A DNA stretch of 64,000 nt, from assembly GCA_944323875.1 (NCBI GenBank), contig CALUUH010000004.1:46705-110704 (forward strand). The letters are read 5' to 3'. Under the pieces are notes generated by a model, which was not told where the DNA came from, did not search any database, and saw nothing but the letters and a program-made list of their open reading frames with translations. Position 1 is the first letter of the stretch. Each line of letters starts with the position of its first letter. This stretch comes from Candidatus Gastranaerophilales bacterium. Lineage in GTDB: Bacteria > Cyanobacteriota > Vampirovibrionia > Gastranaerophilales > Gastranaerophilaceae. Positions 25,260 to 35,695 of the stretch are shown one piece after another. The translations under genes were made by a program, and so were the position numbers.

Positions 25260-27278
25260 ATGTCAGTTAATATTACAGTCGGTAACGGACAAGGTGTTAC
25301 ACAGGCGATTAAAGCACACTTGGAAAAGCAGGGTGTGAAACTTACGAATGTCAAACTGTCTGACTGGCAAAAAGTAATGACTCTTGTTAATCAAAACCAG
25401 CAGGCAAATGCAACGGCCGGAAAAGACAGTATTTTCTCCGGCGGTAATGATGTTTCACGCATAGGTAAAAATAACGGCGACAACAACTGGAAAACAGATT
25501 TTCAGGTTCAAGCCGGTCAGGTAATGCAGTTTGATGCAGGTATTTTTAACAAAATTGTTGCGGTCTTGACCGGTAAAGCTCAAGAAACTCCTGCACCTGA
25601 CGAAACTCCTGATAATCAACCACAGACACCGCCTCCTCTTGATGCGAAACCTCAAGGTTTAAGTCAGGAACCGGATATTCCCGATAAAATAGAAGTTCCT
25701 GCTGATGTTCAAAGACAAAGCACAGAAAGTATGATTGATCAGCTTGGCGGTAAAATTATTCAGCGCGAAGTTAATGGCGAAATGCAGGATATAGCAGTCG
25801 TAACTGTAGACGGTCAAAAAGTCAGCCGTGCAATTAACGAGGACGGCACACTTGGCGATACACTTGCCGCAACAAAAACACTGGGCAAAAATGAATATAT
25901 TACTGGTGATTTTCCGGCCGGTACAAAGGTCTTAGAACGTGAAGTTAACGGTCAAAAGCAACAGATAGCAGTCTATAAAGATAAAGACGGCAATACCCAA
26001 AGAGCACTTGTTGTAACTGATCCTGAAACAGGCGCTTCAAAACTTGGCGATAGTTTGGTTGCTATATCTACTTTCGGTAAAAATAAATATATTACGCAAA
26101 CTGAAATGGACAATCAGATGCGCGCTAAATTAGGTTTGCCGGAAGATGCTAAGCTGCCTGATGATATCAAAGGCGCTTTTGTTAACATCGGAGGAGAACC
26201 GACACTTATTCTGAAAAAAGACGGAAAGACACTTGATGAAGCAGGCATAAAAGAATACGTAAACAATCTAAAGGCCGATACACCGCAACAACCGCAAGAC
26301 AATGGCGGCATTGATATAAGTGATGATAGTGAGGCAAAGAAACAATTTGATGATATAAATAACAATTACGGCGATAAACAAGGGAATATAAATTTTGAAG
26401 AATTTCTTAACTACGAAATGCAAACGCTTGACCCGGCCGTAAAAGAACGTCTTAGTGAAGATCAAATTCGACAGATTGCAATGCAGACATTTAATGCAAT
26501 TGATTCGATAAATAAAGATGGCGAAATTACGCTGGATGAACTAAAAGCAGCCCTGCAAGCCGCTGATACAAGTAACGATCAGAATGTCAGTGATGCAGAG
26601 TTCGCAGAACATGTCGGTGCGGCAGATGACGCGGAACAAGAAGTTATTGTTGATGAAAATGTTGAAAAATTGCGTCAAGAAGGCTATGAATTGATGCCAC
26701 GTGGAGATGGATCTGCCGTGTATCAAAAAGACGGCAAAACTTATGCTGTAAATCTTGACGGAACATTAGGCGCTGAAATAAAAACAAATGCTTCACAAAA
26801 TACAGGAAATGCCGCTCCTGTTAATACAAGAACAGGGGCACGTAAGACGGAAGCAGAGCTTAATGCATATTTATCAAACGATGCTGCTTACCAGACTTAT
26901 GAATCAATTATTCAAAAATGGGAAGCGGAACTCGCAGCTATAGATAAACAGTATGGTACTGATAGAAACAACCCGCTTGACTTAAAAATTACTGATTTAC
27001 CGCAAGATGTTCAAAGCCGTTATATTGAATACCAGCAAAGATGCGAGTTATATAAACCTATGCTTGAGGAATATACACAAGAAATGACAAACTGGCAGGA
27101 TGGCTCATTAGGTGAAAATTCATTTGTTCGCAGAGGAACAACAACGTATACTAATTTGGAAAGAATTACGCTACTTAGCGGTGAACATGCTTGGAAGTCT
27201 AATGAAGGGGTATTTTATCCGTATTTTGACGGCGGTATAGGTGGGCCTAAAGTGCCGGAAGAATTAATTCCGCAATAA
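25260..27278 (+). CDS. Large EF-hand-like repeat protein, 672 aa
   Basis: No named family. Layout: a helical N-terminal region (residues 1-60), a Pro-rich linker (about 105-140, TPPPLDAKPQG), then two to three beta-type repeats with REVNG and LG(D/K) patterns (KIIQREVNGEMQDIAVVTVD; VLEREVNGQKQQIAVYKDKD). Degenerate EF-hand/dockerin-like loops follow near residues 370-465 (SINKDGEITLDE; DTSNDQNVSDAE), then a charged C-terminal domain. First ligand positions are imperfect, so calcium binding is uncertain. No classical signal peptide. SD AGGAGAG precedes the ATG and a strong terminator follows. An exported or structural role is a guess. Confidence 0.72.
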   Translation: MSVNITVGNGQGVTQAIKAHLEKQGVKLTNVKLSDWQKVMTLVNQNQQANATAGKDSIFSGGNDVSRIGKNNGDNNWKTDFQVQAGQVMQFDAGIFNKIVAVLTGKAQETPAPDETPDNQPQTPPPLDAKPQGLSQEPDIPDKIEVPADVQRQSTESMIDQLGGKIIQREVNGEMQDIAVVTVDGQKVSRAINEDGTLGDTLAATKTLGKNEYITGDFPAGTKVLEREVNGQKQQIAVYKDKDGNTQRALVVTDPETGASKLGDSLVAISTFGKNKYITQTEMDNQMRAKLGLPEDAKLPDDIKGAFVNIGGEPTLILKKDGKTLDEAGIKEYVNNLKADTPQQPQDNGGIDISDDSEAKKQFDDINNNYGDKQGNINFEEFLNYEMQTLDPAVKERLSEDQIRQIAMQTFNAIDSINKDGEITLDELKAALQAADTSNDQNVSDAEFAEHVGAADDAEQEVIVDENVEKLRQEGYELMPRGDGSAVYQKDGKTYAVNLDGTLGAEIKTNASQNTGNAAPVNTRTGARKTEAELNAYLSNDAAYQTYESIIQKWEAELAAIDKQYGTDRNNPLDLKITDLPQDVQSRYIEYQQRCELYKPMLEEYTQEMTNWQDGSLGENSFVRRGTTTYTNLERITLLSGEHAWKSNEGVFYPYFDGGIGGPKVPEELIPQ

Positions 27279-27290
27279 AAATTATAGTTG

Positions 27291-27326
27291 AAAAGGCTTG
27301 TATTTATAAATACAAGCCTTTTTTAT
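27291..27326. terminator. Intrinsic terminator, long perfect palindrome
   Basis: AAAAGGCTTGTATTTA/TAAATACAAGCCTTTT, 16-bp arms and TTTTTT; ends the 25260 gene. Confidence 0.92.
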
Positions 27327-27405
27327 AAAAAAATGAACAAAAATTTGACAGAAATCGTTATATAGATGTACACTAAGTACGGTAGTTTAAATAGGAGATT
27401 TTATT

Positions 27406-27735
27406 ATGTCAGAAAACGAAGAAATTAAAACAGAAACAAAAGGATGTAATTGTGAAAAAAAAGAATTATGCAGATTTTTGCTTGTGATTCTCGGGTCTTT
27501 CTTAGGATGTTTAGTTGCATTATGCTTGTTTAGCGCTGTAAAGAAACCGCAGCCGCCAATGCCTATTATGCCAATGATGCCGCCGCAGATCACTGCTCCA
27601 TATCATCACCACATGGATTGTGATTGTCCTTGTCATCGTCATCACGGAGAGTTCAGACCGGATAGAAAACATCATCCGGATATGCACCGTCAAGCAAGAC
27701 CTGACAGACCGGTTAAAAAAGACATTAAAAAATAG
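27406..27735 (+). CDS. His/Cys/Pro-rich single-pass membrane protein
   Basis: A 109-aa protein. Cytoplasmic N-terminus with CNCEKKELC, one membrane helix (about residues 23-45, LLVILGSFLGCLVALCLF), a Pro/Met-rich stretch (PPMPIMPMMPPQ), then HHHMDCDCPCHRHH and a basic His-containing tail (DRKHHPDMH). The His/Cys/Met content strongly suggests transition-metal binding. No family recognised. It is a single-gene unit with SD AGGAG and a terminator after it. Orientation and metal are inferred. Confidence 0.75.
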   Translation: MSENEEIKTETKGCNCEKKELCRFLLVILGSFLGCLVALCLFSAVKKPQPPMPIMPMMPPQITAPYHHHMDCDCPCHRHHGEFRPDRKHHPDMHRQARPDRPVKKDIKK

Positions 27736-27745
27736 TAATAAAAAG

Positions 27746-27776
27746 CGGGTAAATTATTTACCCGATTTTTATTTTT
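27746..27776 (+). terminator. Intrinsic terminator
   Basis: CGGGTAAA/TTTACCCG stem followed by ATTTTTATTTTT, directly after the His/Cys-rich gene. Confidence 0.85.
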
Positions 27777-27787
27777 GTGTATAAGCG

Positions 27788-27820
27788 AGAGGGGCGGACT
27801 TTGAAAAAGTCCGCCCCTCT
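27788..27820. repeat. Palindrome downstream of groEL
   Basis: AGAGGGGCGGACTT/AAGTCCGCCCCTCT, perfect 14-bp arms. It lies 24 nt after the groEL stop but lacks a T tract. GAGGGGCGGAC also occurs at 11723, so it is probably a dispersed palindrome that may act as terminator. Confidence 0.7.
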
Positions 27821-27843
27821 GATAATCTATTCTGACGAAAGAA

Positions 27844-29511
<1,668 letters not shown>

Positions 29512-29522
29512 TTATAAATGTA

Positions 29523-29551
29523 CTTAACGTCTTATCGTCTTAACGTCTAGT
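29523..29551. repeat. Period-8 tandem repeat in the groES-groEL spacer
   Basis: CTTAACGT CTTATCGT CTTAACGT CTAGTC, about 3.7 units sitting between the two chaperonin genes. Confidence 0.8.
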
Positions 29552-29554
29552 CAA

Positions 29555-29839
29555 TTACTCAAGTATTCCTAAAGCATCTTTAACAGACAGGATTTTGTAT
29601 TCAACGCCGTCCATTTTGATGTCAGTACCTGAATATTTAGCATAAAGGATAATGTCGCCTACTTTAACATCCATAGGTTCTCTTTCACCCTTGTCATTGA
29701 TTTTACCCAAACCAACTGCTACAACTTCACCTTTTTGAGGTTTTTCTTTGGCACTGTCAGGGATAAATATACCGCCTGAAGTCTGTTCATTGTCTTCAAT
29801 AATTCTGATAACAATTCTGTCACCTAATGGTTTAATCAT
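29555..29839 (-). CDS. groES: Co-chaperonin GroES
   Basis: The 10-kDa lid of the GroEL ring. The 94-aa protein starts MIKPLGDRIVIRIIEDNEQT, has the mobile-loop segment TSGGIFIPDSAKEKPQ and the conserved GDIILYAKYSGTDIK. SD AAGGAGAG lies before the ATG. It is the first gene of the groES-groEL operon; only ordinary AT-rich sequence is seen upstream, with no heat-shock operator I can identify. Confidence 0.98.
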   Translation of the reverse strand: MIKPLGDRIVIRIIEDNEQTSGGIFIPDSAKEKPQKGEVVAVGLGKINDKGEREPMDVKVGDIILYAKYSGTDIKMDGVEYKILSVKDALGILE

Positions 29840-29928
29840 AATATTCTCTCCTTTTCAAATAATAAATCTTATACACAATTATATTTATACAACTGTTTTA
29901 TGAAAAAAGAGAAAACCTTAAGGAAAAA

Positions 29929-30213
29929 TTAATTATTGCGTACTACTTCTAAAATTTTGTATACGAGATCTAATTCTTTCGTGGAAAATGTGCGGATCAA
30001 AAGCATAAGCCGGCTTTCTTCAACAGAGGTTTTAGATGTTTCGCCGGAATAAAATTCGTTGATATCAATGTTTAAGGCTTTTATTATTTTAAGAAATGTC
30101 GGAACACTCGGATAATGCGCTCCGCGTTCGATTTTGTCTAACTGCTTTTTATCGATTTCTATTAATTTAAATAATTCAAATTGTATATATCCGGCCTGTT
30201 TTCTGTGATTTTT
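29929..30213 (-). pseudogene. 5'-truncated XRE-family regulator
   Basis: An open frame with no start codon encodes NHRKQAGYIQFELFKLIEID, then KKQLDKIERGAHYPSVPTFL: a nearly whole helix-turn-helix of the XRE/Cro type, plus about 45 C-terminal residues ending RNN. In-frame TAA precedes it by two codons (KN...), and the rubrerythrin terminator abuts that stop. The first 8-10 residues and promoter are gone, and no ATG, GTG or TTG is in frame before the middle of the domain. I read it as a recently truncated gene; a non-canonical ATA start is the alternative. Confidence 0.65.
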
Positions 30214-30221
30214 TTATAAAC

Positions 30222-30260
30222 AAAAAAGTATTCACACTGGCGGAGTGTGAATGCTTTTTT
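30222..30260 (-). terminator. Intrinsic terminator of rubrerythrin
   Basis: AAAAAAGTATTCACACT/AGTGTGAATGCTTTTTT stem with loop GGCGG, 10 nt after the rbr stop. Symmetric enough to work both ways. Confidence 0.85.
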
Positions 30261-30270
30261 CAAAATAAAT

Positions 30271-30849
30271 CTAATAATTTTCGCATAGGACTTCAAAATA
30301 AGCTTGAGAATGATGGCAGTTCGGGCACTCTTTTGGCGCTTCTTTTCCGTGATGTACATAACCGCATTCCCGGCACATCCAATTCGTTTCTGCATCTTTT
30401 TTGAATACAGTGTTGTTTTTGACATTTTCAAGTAGTTTCAGATATCTTTGATAGTGATGTTTTTCTGCATGTATAACGTGGTGAAAAATTGCCGCTATTT
30501 TATCAAATCCTTCTTCACGCGCAACCTTTTCGCCTTCTGCATATAAAACATCCCATTCGTCTAATTCGCCGGCCGCTGCACTTGCCAGATTTTCTTCTGT
30601 TGTTCCAAGTTCAAAAGGATATTCGGCATTAACGTGTCCTGTGATATTGCCAAGCGGTTCGTAAAACAATTTTGCATGTTCTTTTTCGTTTTCTGCTGTT
30701 TCCAGAAAAATTGCTGCAATTTGTTCGTAACCTTCTTCCTTCGCTACTTTTGCAAAGAATGAATACCGGTTTCTCGCCTGTGATTCACCGGCAAACGCGT
30801 TTATAAGATTTTGTTCTGTTCTTGTACCTTTCAAACTTTTATTCTGCAT
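30271..30849 (-). CDS. rbr: Rubrerythrin
   Basis: A non-haem di-iron peroxidase that detoxifies hydrogen peroxide in anaerobes. The 192-aa protein has the ferritin-like domain (INAFAGESQARNRY, ETAENEKEHAK, IAAIFHHVIHAEKHH) supplying the di-iron ligands. A C-terminal rubredoxin domain has CRECGYV and CPNCHH. Length and order match classical rubrerythrin. SD AGGAGG lies before the ATG. Single-gene unit with its own terminator. Confidence 0.97.
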   Translation of the reverse strand: MQNKSLKGTRTEQNLINAFAGESQARNRYSFFAKVAKEEGYEQIAAIFLETAENEKEHAKLFYEPLGNITGHVNAEYPFELGTTEENLASAAAGELDEWDVLYAEGEKVAREEGFDKIAAIFHHVIHAEKHHYQRYLKLLENVKNNTVFKKDAETNWMCRECGYVHHGKEAPKECPNCHHSQAYFEVLCENY

Positions 30850-31021
30850 AACTTTTATCCTCCTTTTTTATTTTTATTATTTTAAAACTTGTATTATTTG
30901 TAATCAGCATACAAGATTAGCCGCCCTTACTATTTTAAAGAAGAGAATACAGTACTTTAAGGGGATTATTATTGGCTGAAAAAATTTCATAATAAAAATA
31001 AAGAAAAAGATGGAGGCGGTT

Positions 31022-31186
31022 ATGAATTTACTTTCTTATACACAAAAAATCGCTGAAAAAATTAATTTTTACGATGAAATAGCGAAAAGTGCACTGTCAA
31101 ATTTTAATTTAACAAACCCGTTTGCCCACAGCAACGATCCTGTGAATATTACAATTATATGGATAGAAGGTGATAGATACGACTAA
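31022..31186 (+). CDS. Small protein, 54 aa
   Basis: MNLLSYTQKIAEKINFYDEI..., ending IIWIEGDRYD. A strong SD (GGAGG) lies about 5 nt before the ATG, which is the main support. It contains an NPF triplet (LTNPFAHS) like other small proteins here. The stop is 9 nt from the end of the convergent gene at 31196. No family recognised. Confidence 0.5.
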   Translation: MNLLSYTQKIAEKINFYDEIAKSALSNFNLTNPFAHSNDPVNITIIWIEGDRYD

Positions 31187-31195
31187 GTTCCGCGG

Positions 31196-31759
31196 TTACA
31201 ATTTTATTGTGCGGAGTATCAGGTAATACTTGTAATTCCCCCAGTAAATAACCATAGAAACAAAATTGTTTTCTAAATCTGTCATCTCAAGATAGGTTTG
31301 CGGTGCGGGTTCACGTTTTGAGGTAGGAAATACCTTACCTACAAAATCCAGAGTTTTGATGTGAAATTTCTGTGTGAAAGTCAGTTTAGGCTTTGGAATA
31401 TTTTCATCATAAAAATTTTCAGGAGTAAGCTGTCTGTCGTATGCCGGAACTATATATTTAACTTTTCCCGCTTCTTTAAACAAAATATACCAGTTGCCGT
31501 CCTGCTGACGCGGGGTTAAAAGATAATACCCCGGGGCAATACTTATCGTTTTGAAGTACAGAGGGGCTGTAAGCCTTAACAAAGGATAAGGCGACCATGT
31601 GGAGCGTTCGGTATCGTAATATTCTCCGGGGTCAACATCATGTACATAACTAAAATCAGGTACAGGCATGTCGCGATAGATTTGCTCGTAATCCGTTGGT
31701 TCTGCCTGCACTGCTAACCCCAGTATTAAAATAGAAAGTATTATTACTAATTTTTTCAT
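31196..31759 (-). CDS. Exported hypothetical protein, 187 aa
   Basis: Signal peptide about residues 1-19 (KKLVIILSILILGLAVQA), then an acidic, aromatic-rich mature protein (YEQIYRDMPVPDFSYVHDVD, APLYFKTISIAPGYYLLTPR) that looks all-beta. No catalytic motif or named family. It is a monocistronic unit facing the flagellar operon. A periplasmic or envelope-attached location is inferred from the signal peptide only. A similarly sized exported protein is at 39289, without clear sequence identity. Confidence 0.75.
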   Translation of the reverse strand: MKKLVIILSILILGLAVQAEPTDYEQIYRDMPVPDFSYVHDVDPGEYYDTERSTWSPYPLLRLTAPLYFKTISIAPGYYLLTPRQQDGNWYILFKEAGKVKYIVPAYDRQLTPENFYDENIPKPKLTFTQKFHIKTLDFVGKVFPTSKREPAPQTYLEMTDLENNFVSMVIYWGNYKYYLILRTIKL

Positions 31760-31907
31760 ATTACTATTTTTAATTATCCACTTAAAAAAATCAATGCTTT
31801 TCCCTTGATTTTTGGAAAATATCCATTAAATGATTGATGTTAAGTTGCAGGTATTAGTCTATTGTATTAGTGGGAAACCAGACTTAAAAAGGGATAATTA
31901 GCTAATA

Positions 31908-33086
31908 ATGGAAAACCTTAATCCGGGTGCAGAATTATATGCACAATACAGTTGGTATAAAAAAACATTTCCGTCGGTAATTCAAGATGCCGCCGATGAA
32001 TTTTTTCTGCCCGGATTGCAGCTCGGTCTTATGGGAATAAGCAAAAACATTAACCCGCTTATGGATAAGGATTCGTATTTTGTAACCAAGGTACGGATTG
32101 ATAAGCAGCATGATTTATTTTTCCGCAGTTCGCAAAATGCTGTTGCGTTGATTTTGGACAGAGCGCTCGGAAAAGCCCCGAAAAGATTTGATCTTAACAG
32201 AATGACGGATTTGGAAGCAAAAGTTATTACTGCATTTAATGATTTTCTGTTTTCCCACGTAGTAAAATTTTTGTCACCGCCTCCGCCAACATTAAAACGT
32301 ACAAATTTTGACGTTATTCACCTGACATTTTTTATAAAAGATATTGAAGAAAACAGAGTGTCAAGGTTTATTGTTTCTCTTCCTGATGTGCTTGTAAAAC
32401 CTGATACTGTAGTACCTACAGGAAAGCATTTCAGCTATGACAATTTTGAAAACAGCACTCTTGAAGTAGACATAAAAATAGGTACAACCAAATTTTCCGT
32501 ACTTGATTTGAAAGAGCTTGAAGTCGACGATATCGTCGTATTTGATGACAGTAATCTTAAAAAAATGCTTTTGCAGGTGAAGGATTATGAAAAAGAAATT
32601 AAACTAAACCCGAATCTCGGGATAGTAATGCCGGTAGAAAACGATGGAGAAGAACAAATGGCAGACAACAACAAAGGTAATGTAAATTTGTGGGATACTA
32701 TTGCGGTCGAAATGACAGCTCATTTTGATGCGGTAAAGATAACGCTCGGCGAATTGAAAAAGATTGAAAACGGTATGGTCGTAGACCTGACATCAATTTA
32801 TGAAAACAAAGTTACCCTGACCGTAGAGGATAAACCTATAGCACGCGGGGAACTTGTTATTGTAAATGACAGATACGGGGTGAAAGTTGATGAAGTTCTG
32901 GCTAATGCGCCTAAGAAACCTGCTAAAGCAGCTTCTCCTCAAGAAGGCGGTGAAGAAGAAGTTCCTGAAATGCCGGCCGCACCTGGTGAAGAAGCCGAAG
33001 AAACGCCGGTACCTGCTCAAGGCGGCGGAGGCAGCGAAGATGATGAATTCGACTACAGCGACTTTGAATTGGAAGATGATATTTAA
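31908..33086 (+). CDS. fliY: Flagellar motor switch protein, FliN/FliY type
   Basis: A 392-aa C-ring component that carries the switch output to the export gate and rotor. Residues 1-230 have FliM/CheC-like spacing (QDAADEFFLPGLQLGLMGIS, MTDLEAKVITAFNDFLFSHV). Residues about 265-340 form the FliN surface-presentation domain (LWDTIAVEMTAHFDAVKITL, IARGELVIVNDRYGVKVDEV). The C-terminal 60 residues are a Pro/Glu/Gly-rich acidic tail ending DDI, not usual for FliN. It heads the fliO-P-Q-R series with short spacers. fliN versus fliY naming is uncertain. Confidence 0.85.
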   Translation: MENLNPGAELYAQYSWYKKTFPSVIQDAADEFFLPGLQLGLMGISKNINPLMDKDSYFVTKVRIDKQHDLFFRSSQNAVALILDRALGKAPKRFDLNRMTDLEAKVITAFNDFLFSHVVKFLSPPPPTLKRTNFDVIHLTFFIKDIEENRVSRFIVSLPDVLVKPDTVVPTGKHFSYDNFENSTLEVDIKIGTTKFSVLDLKELEVDDIVVFDDSNLKKMLLQVKDYEKEIKLNPNLGIVMPVENDGEEQMADNNKGNVNLWDTIAVEMTAHFDAVKITLGELKKIENGMVVDLTSIYENKVTLTVEDKPIARGELVIVNDRYGVKVDEVLANAPKKPAKAASPQEGGEEEVPEMPAAPGEEAEETPVPAQGGGGSEDDEFDYSDFELEDDI

Positions 33087-33103
33087 TTGAAAGGGGATTA
33101 GGA

Positions 33104-33511
33104 ATGGCAGCTTATTTCGGACAATTTATTGTGTATACAATCGCAATGTTAGGGCTGATTTTTGCGGCATTATTTGTTTATAAAAAAGTTACTGACGGTA
33201 CAGGATTTGGCGGAAGATCAGATTTTTTAAATATTGAGGATTCAATAAGCCTTTCTCCGCGTAAAAGTTTGTATGTAATCAGAGCCGGCCACGAAAGATT
33301 TCTTGTTGCGGCCGATCTGGACAGAACTGCTTTGATATCAAAACTTGACGATAAAAAAGAACAACCGGTATTTGAGCAGCAGGTTGAAAGACAGCCAAGT
33401 GTTGATGATTTGCCGACAATTGTTAATTTTCAAAGACATGATAAAAAGCAGTCAATAATCAGGAAAATGGTTTCAGGTATCAAGACAAACGAAATTGATA
33501 TAGTCGAATAA
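33104..33511 (+). CDS. fliO: Flagellar biosynthesis protein FliO
   Basis: Small inner-membrane protein that assists assembly of the FliP pore. The 135-aa protein has one N-terminal membrane helix (about residues 5-25) followed by ISLSPRKSLYVIRAGHERFL, the usual FliO core, and a charged tail. It lies 17 nt after the fliN/fliY stop and 17 nt before fliP. The assignment rests on size, core motif and position. Confidence 0.85.
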   Translation: MAAYFGQFIVYTIAMLGLIFAALFVYKKVTDGTGFGGRSDFLNIEDSISLSPRKSLYVIRAGHERFLVAADLDRTALISKLDDKKEQPVFEQQVERQPSVDDLPTIVNFQRHDKKQSIIRKMVSGIKTNEIDIVE

Positions 33512-33528
33512 AAACAGGGAAATAAAAT

Positions 33529-34170
33529 ATGGATAATGTAATTAACAACTTAAATCCGGTATTACAAATGTTGATAGTAATGACAGTATTTTCATTACTT
33601 CCGTTTGTATTCTGTTGTATGACAAGTTTTTTGAGATTTGTAATAGTCTTTTCAATGTTGAAAACCGCAATGGGTACACAACAGGTTCCGCCTGCAATTG
33701 TAATTATCGGGCTTGCAATGATTTTGACCTTCTATACAATGGGGTCTACATTCCAAAAAATGTACGAAATGGGGTCTGTTCCATATAATAAGAGTCAAAA
33801 TATTGTGCTAGCAATAGAAGAAGGCTCAAAACCGCTTAAAGAATTTATGATGAAACAGACAAGGCAGTCAGATCTGGCATTCTTTGTTGAACTTCAAAAG
33901 AAAGAACCGCCTAAAACTCCGGAAGAAATTACAATCTGGCAGGTTGCACCGGCTTATATTATGAGCGAATTAAAAACGGCATTTGAGATAGGTTTTATAA
34001 TCTTTGTCCCGTTTATTGTTCTGGACCTTGTTGTTGCAAACATTTTGCTGGCATTAGGTATGTTTATGTTATCTCCGACAATTATTTCTTTGCCGTTTAA
34101 ACTCCTGATATTTATTGCCGTAGACGGCTGGGCGCTGATTGTTCAGGGATTGGTTACAAGTTATAACTAA
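33529..34170 (+). CDS. fliP: Flagellar export gate protein FliP
   Basis: Five copies of FliP form the core of the flagellar type III export channel. The 213-aa protein carries SFLRFVIVFSMLKTAMGTQQ followed by PPAIVIIGLAMILTF, then IWQVAPAYIMSELKTAFEIG and FIPFIV-type helices, ending with VDGWALIVQGLV. It lacks the long N-terminal signal peptide of enterobacterial FliP. SD GGGAAA is upstream. Middle of the fliO-P-Q-R block. Confidence 0.96.
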   Translation: MDNVINNLNPVLQMLIVMTVFSLLPFVFCCMTSFLRFVIVFSMLKTAMGTQQVPPAIVIIGLAMILTFYTMGSTFQKMYEMGSVPYNKSQNIVLAIEEGSKPLKEFMMKQTRQSDLAFFVELQKKEPPKTPEEITIWQVAPAYIMSELKTAFEIGFIIFVPFIVLDLVVANILLALGMFMLSPTIISLPFKLLIFIAVDGWALIVQGLVTSYN

Positions 34171-34182
34171 GAGGATTGAGAT

Positions 34183-34671
34183 ATGGAAGCTTTAGTTGAA
34201 TATCTGGCAAGAGGTTTTTTGATAATGTTAACAATATCAATGCCATGCGTACTCGTTGCAGCCGCAATAGGTCTTGTTGTCGGTATCTTACAGGCCGTAA
34301 CTCAGGTACAGGAACAAACAATTGCTGCCGCACCTAAAATTCTCGGCGTTTTCCTTGTAATTATTATCGGCGGCATGGGATTTATAAACCTATTAAAAGG
34401 ATTTTTTACCGAGGGAATGGCAATTGCTTTTAATTATATCCCGCGCAGCGACAATTATGTTTTGGCGTCTGATTATTACAAATATACATCACCGTTTGAA
34501 GGAGAGATGAAAGATAAATTCAAAAATCAGCCTACAATAAATGAGATTATGAAAAATCCGGGTAAAGTGCCTTTTATAGATCATTCACAGAAAATGAAAT
34601 ATCTGCCGGCGCCGCAAACACCTATGCCCAAACCTGATTTCGTAGAAACCAATACAATACTCGGAAGGTAG
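34183..34671 (+). CDS. fliQ: Flagellar export gate protein FliQ with C-terminal extension
   Basis: FliQ wraps the FliP/FliR pore. The first ~85 residues are typical: two membrane helices with MPCVLVAAAIGLVVGILQAV and TQVQEQTIAAAPKILGVF. At 162 aa it is nearly twice the usual ~89. About 75 extra, mostly polar, Pro/Lys-rich residues follow the second helix (YIPRSDNYVLASDYYKYTSP...), ending at TNTILGR. No frameshift is needed to read it. The extension's function is unknown. Confidence 0.93.
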   Translation: MEALVEYLARGFLIMLTISMPCVLVAAAIGLVVGILQAVTQVQEQTIAAAPKILGVFLVIIIGGMGFINLLKGFFTEGMAIAFNYIPRSDNYVLASDYYKYTSPFEGEMKDKFKNQPTINEIMKNPGKVPFIDHSQKMKYLPAPQTPMPKPDFVETNTILGR

Positions 34672-34680
34672 GGTGAGAGA

Positions 34681-35460
34681 ATGGATTGGCTTTTCAATGA
34701 CTTAATGAAAATGTTTCCGATGCTGAATGCATATTTAGCAGCGGGCATTTTTGTCTTTGCGAGGCTTATCGGATTTGTGAGATTGGCTCCTGTTTTTAAC
34801 AGACGGGAAATACCGACACTTGTAAAATTGGGGCTTATTTTACTTTTAACATTTGTTTTGACACCACTGTTAAAACCAGACATTCATGTTATACAAGAGT
34901 CCTTTTTGCTATCGATTGTCTTAAACATAGTTGTCGGAGCATTAATAGGCTATACGGCACAGTTGATTTTGCTTGCAGTAGATGCAGGCGCTGATATGAT
35001 AAACATGCAAATGGGTTTATCTTCAGCAATGGTGCTTGATCCAACGACCTCAGCGCAGGTTTCGCTGGTCGGTAAAATATTTTCATTAATGGGGGTGTTG
35101 ATATTTATTCAGCTGGGCGGAGTTTACTGGCTTATACGTGCACTGGTTAGAAGTTTTGAAATTTTTCCTATAGCAGCAACAAGCATCCCTCTTGATCAGA
35201 TAGTTAATATGGATTATATTATAAAATTGTCGTCAAATGTACTGTTTATGGGGCTTCAAATAGCCTCTCCCGTGTTACTGGCGACTTTAGGGCAGGATAT
35301 TATTCTTGGTGTTATCTCTAAAACAGCCCCGCAGGTAAACGTATTCCAATTAAGTTTCTTATTCAAACCGGTCGTAGGCGCCGCAATATTAATATGGATT
35401 ATGCCAATGCTCGTGAATGTCATTACAGATTACTTTTTGTCATTCGCCAATATATTTTAG
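34681..35460 (+). CDS. fliR: Flagellar export gate protein FliR
   Basis: Single-copy export gate subunit that completes the FliP5Q4R1 pore. The 259-aa protein has six hydrophobic segments and the family motifs AGIFVFARLIGFVRLAPVFN, GADMINMQMGLSSAMVLDPT and SKTAPQVNVFQLSF. It follows fliQ by 9 nt, with SD GGGTGAGAG. It ends the operon as visible here; flhB and flhA are not downstream. Confidence 0.95.
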   Translation: MDWLFNDLMKMFPMLNAYLAAGIFVFARLIGFVRLAPVFNRREIPTLVKLGLILLLTFVLTPLLKPDIHVIQESFLLSIVLNIVVGALIGYTAQLILLAVDAGADMINMQMGLSSAMVLDPTTSAQVSLVGKIFSLMGVLIFIQLGGVYWLIRALVRSFEIFPIAATSIPLDQIVNMDYIIKLSSNVLFMGLQIASPVLLATLGQDIILGVISKTAPQVNVFQLSFLFKPVVGAAILIWIMPMLVNVITDYFLSFANIF

Positions 35461-35695
35461 AATTATATAAAAATTTTAAAATAAACCGGATATTATTTTC
35501 TGGTTAAGTCTATCAATAAAATAACATGTTGACAGGCATGATGCGATAAAACTGAAGTGCAGCCGATAAATAGAAATATGATAATAGTTTATATTTTTCT
35601 GTTAAATTACACAAAATAATGATATAAATCCAAACACGTTAATTATTTTTTAAAATAATGGTTGCATTGTCATTAATATCCTTATTAAAAGTTAT

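Noticed and set aside
29840..29930. CIRCE heat-shock operator upstream of groES
   Set aside because: No TTAGCACTC-N9-GAGTGCTAA-like dyad is present.
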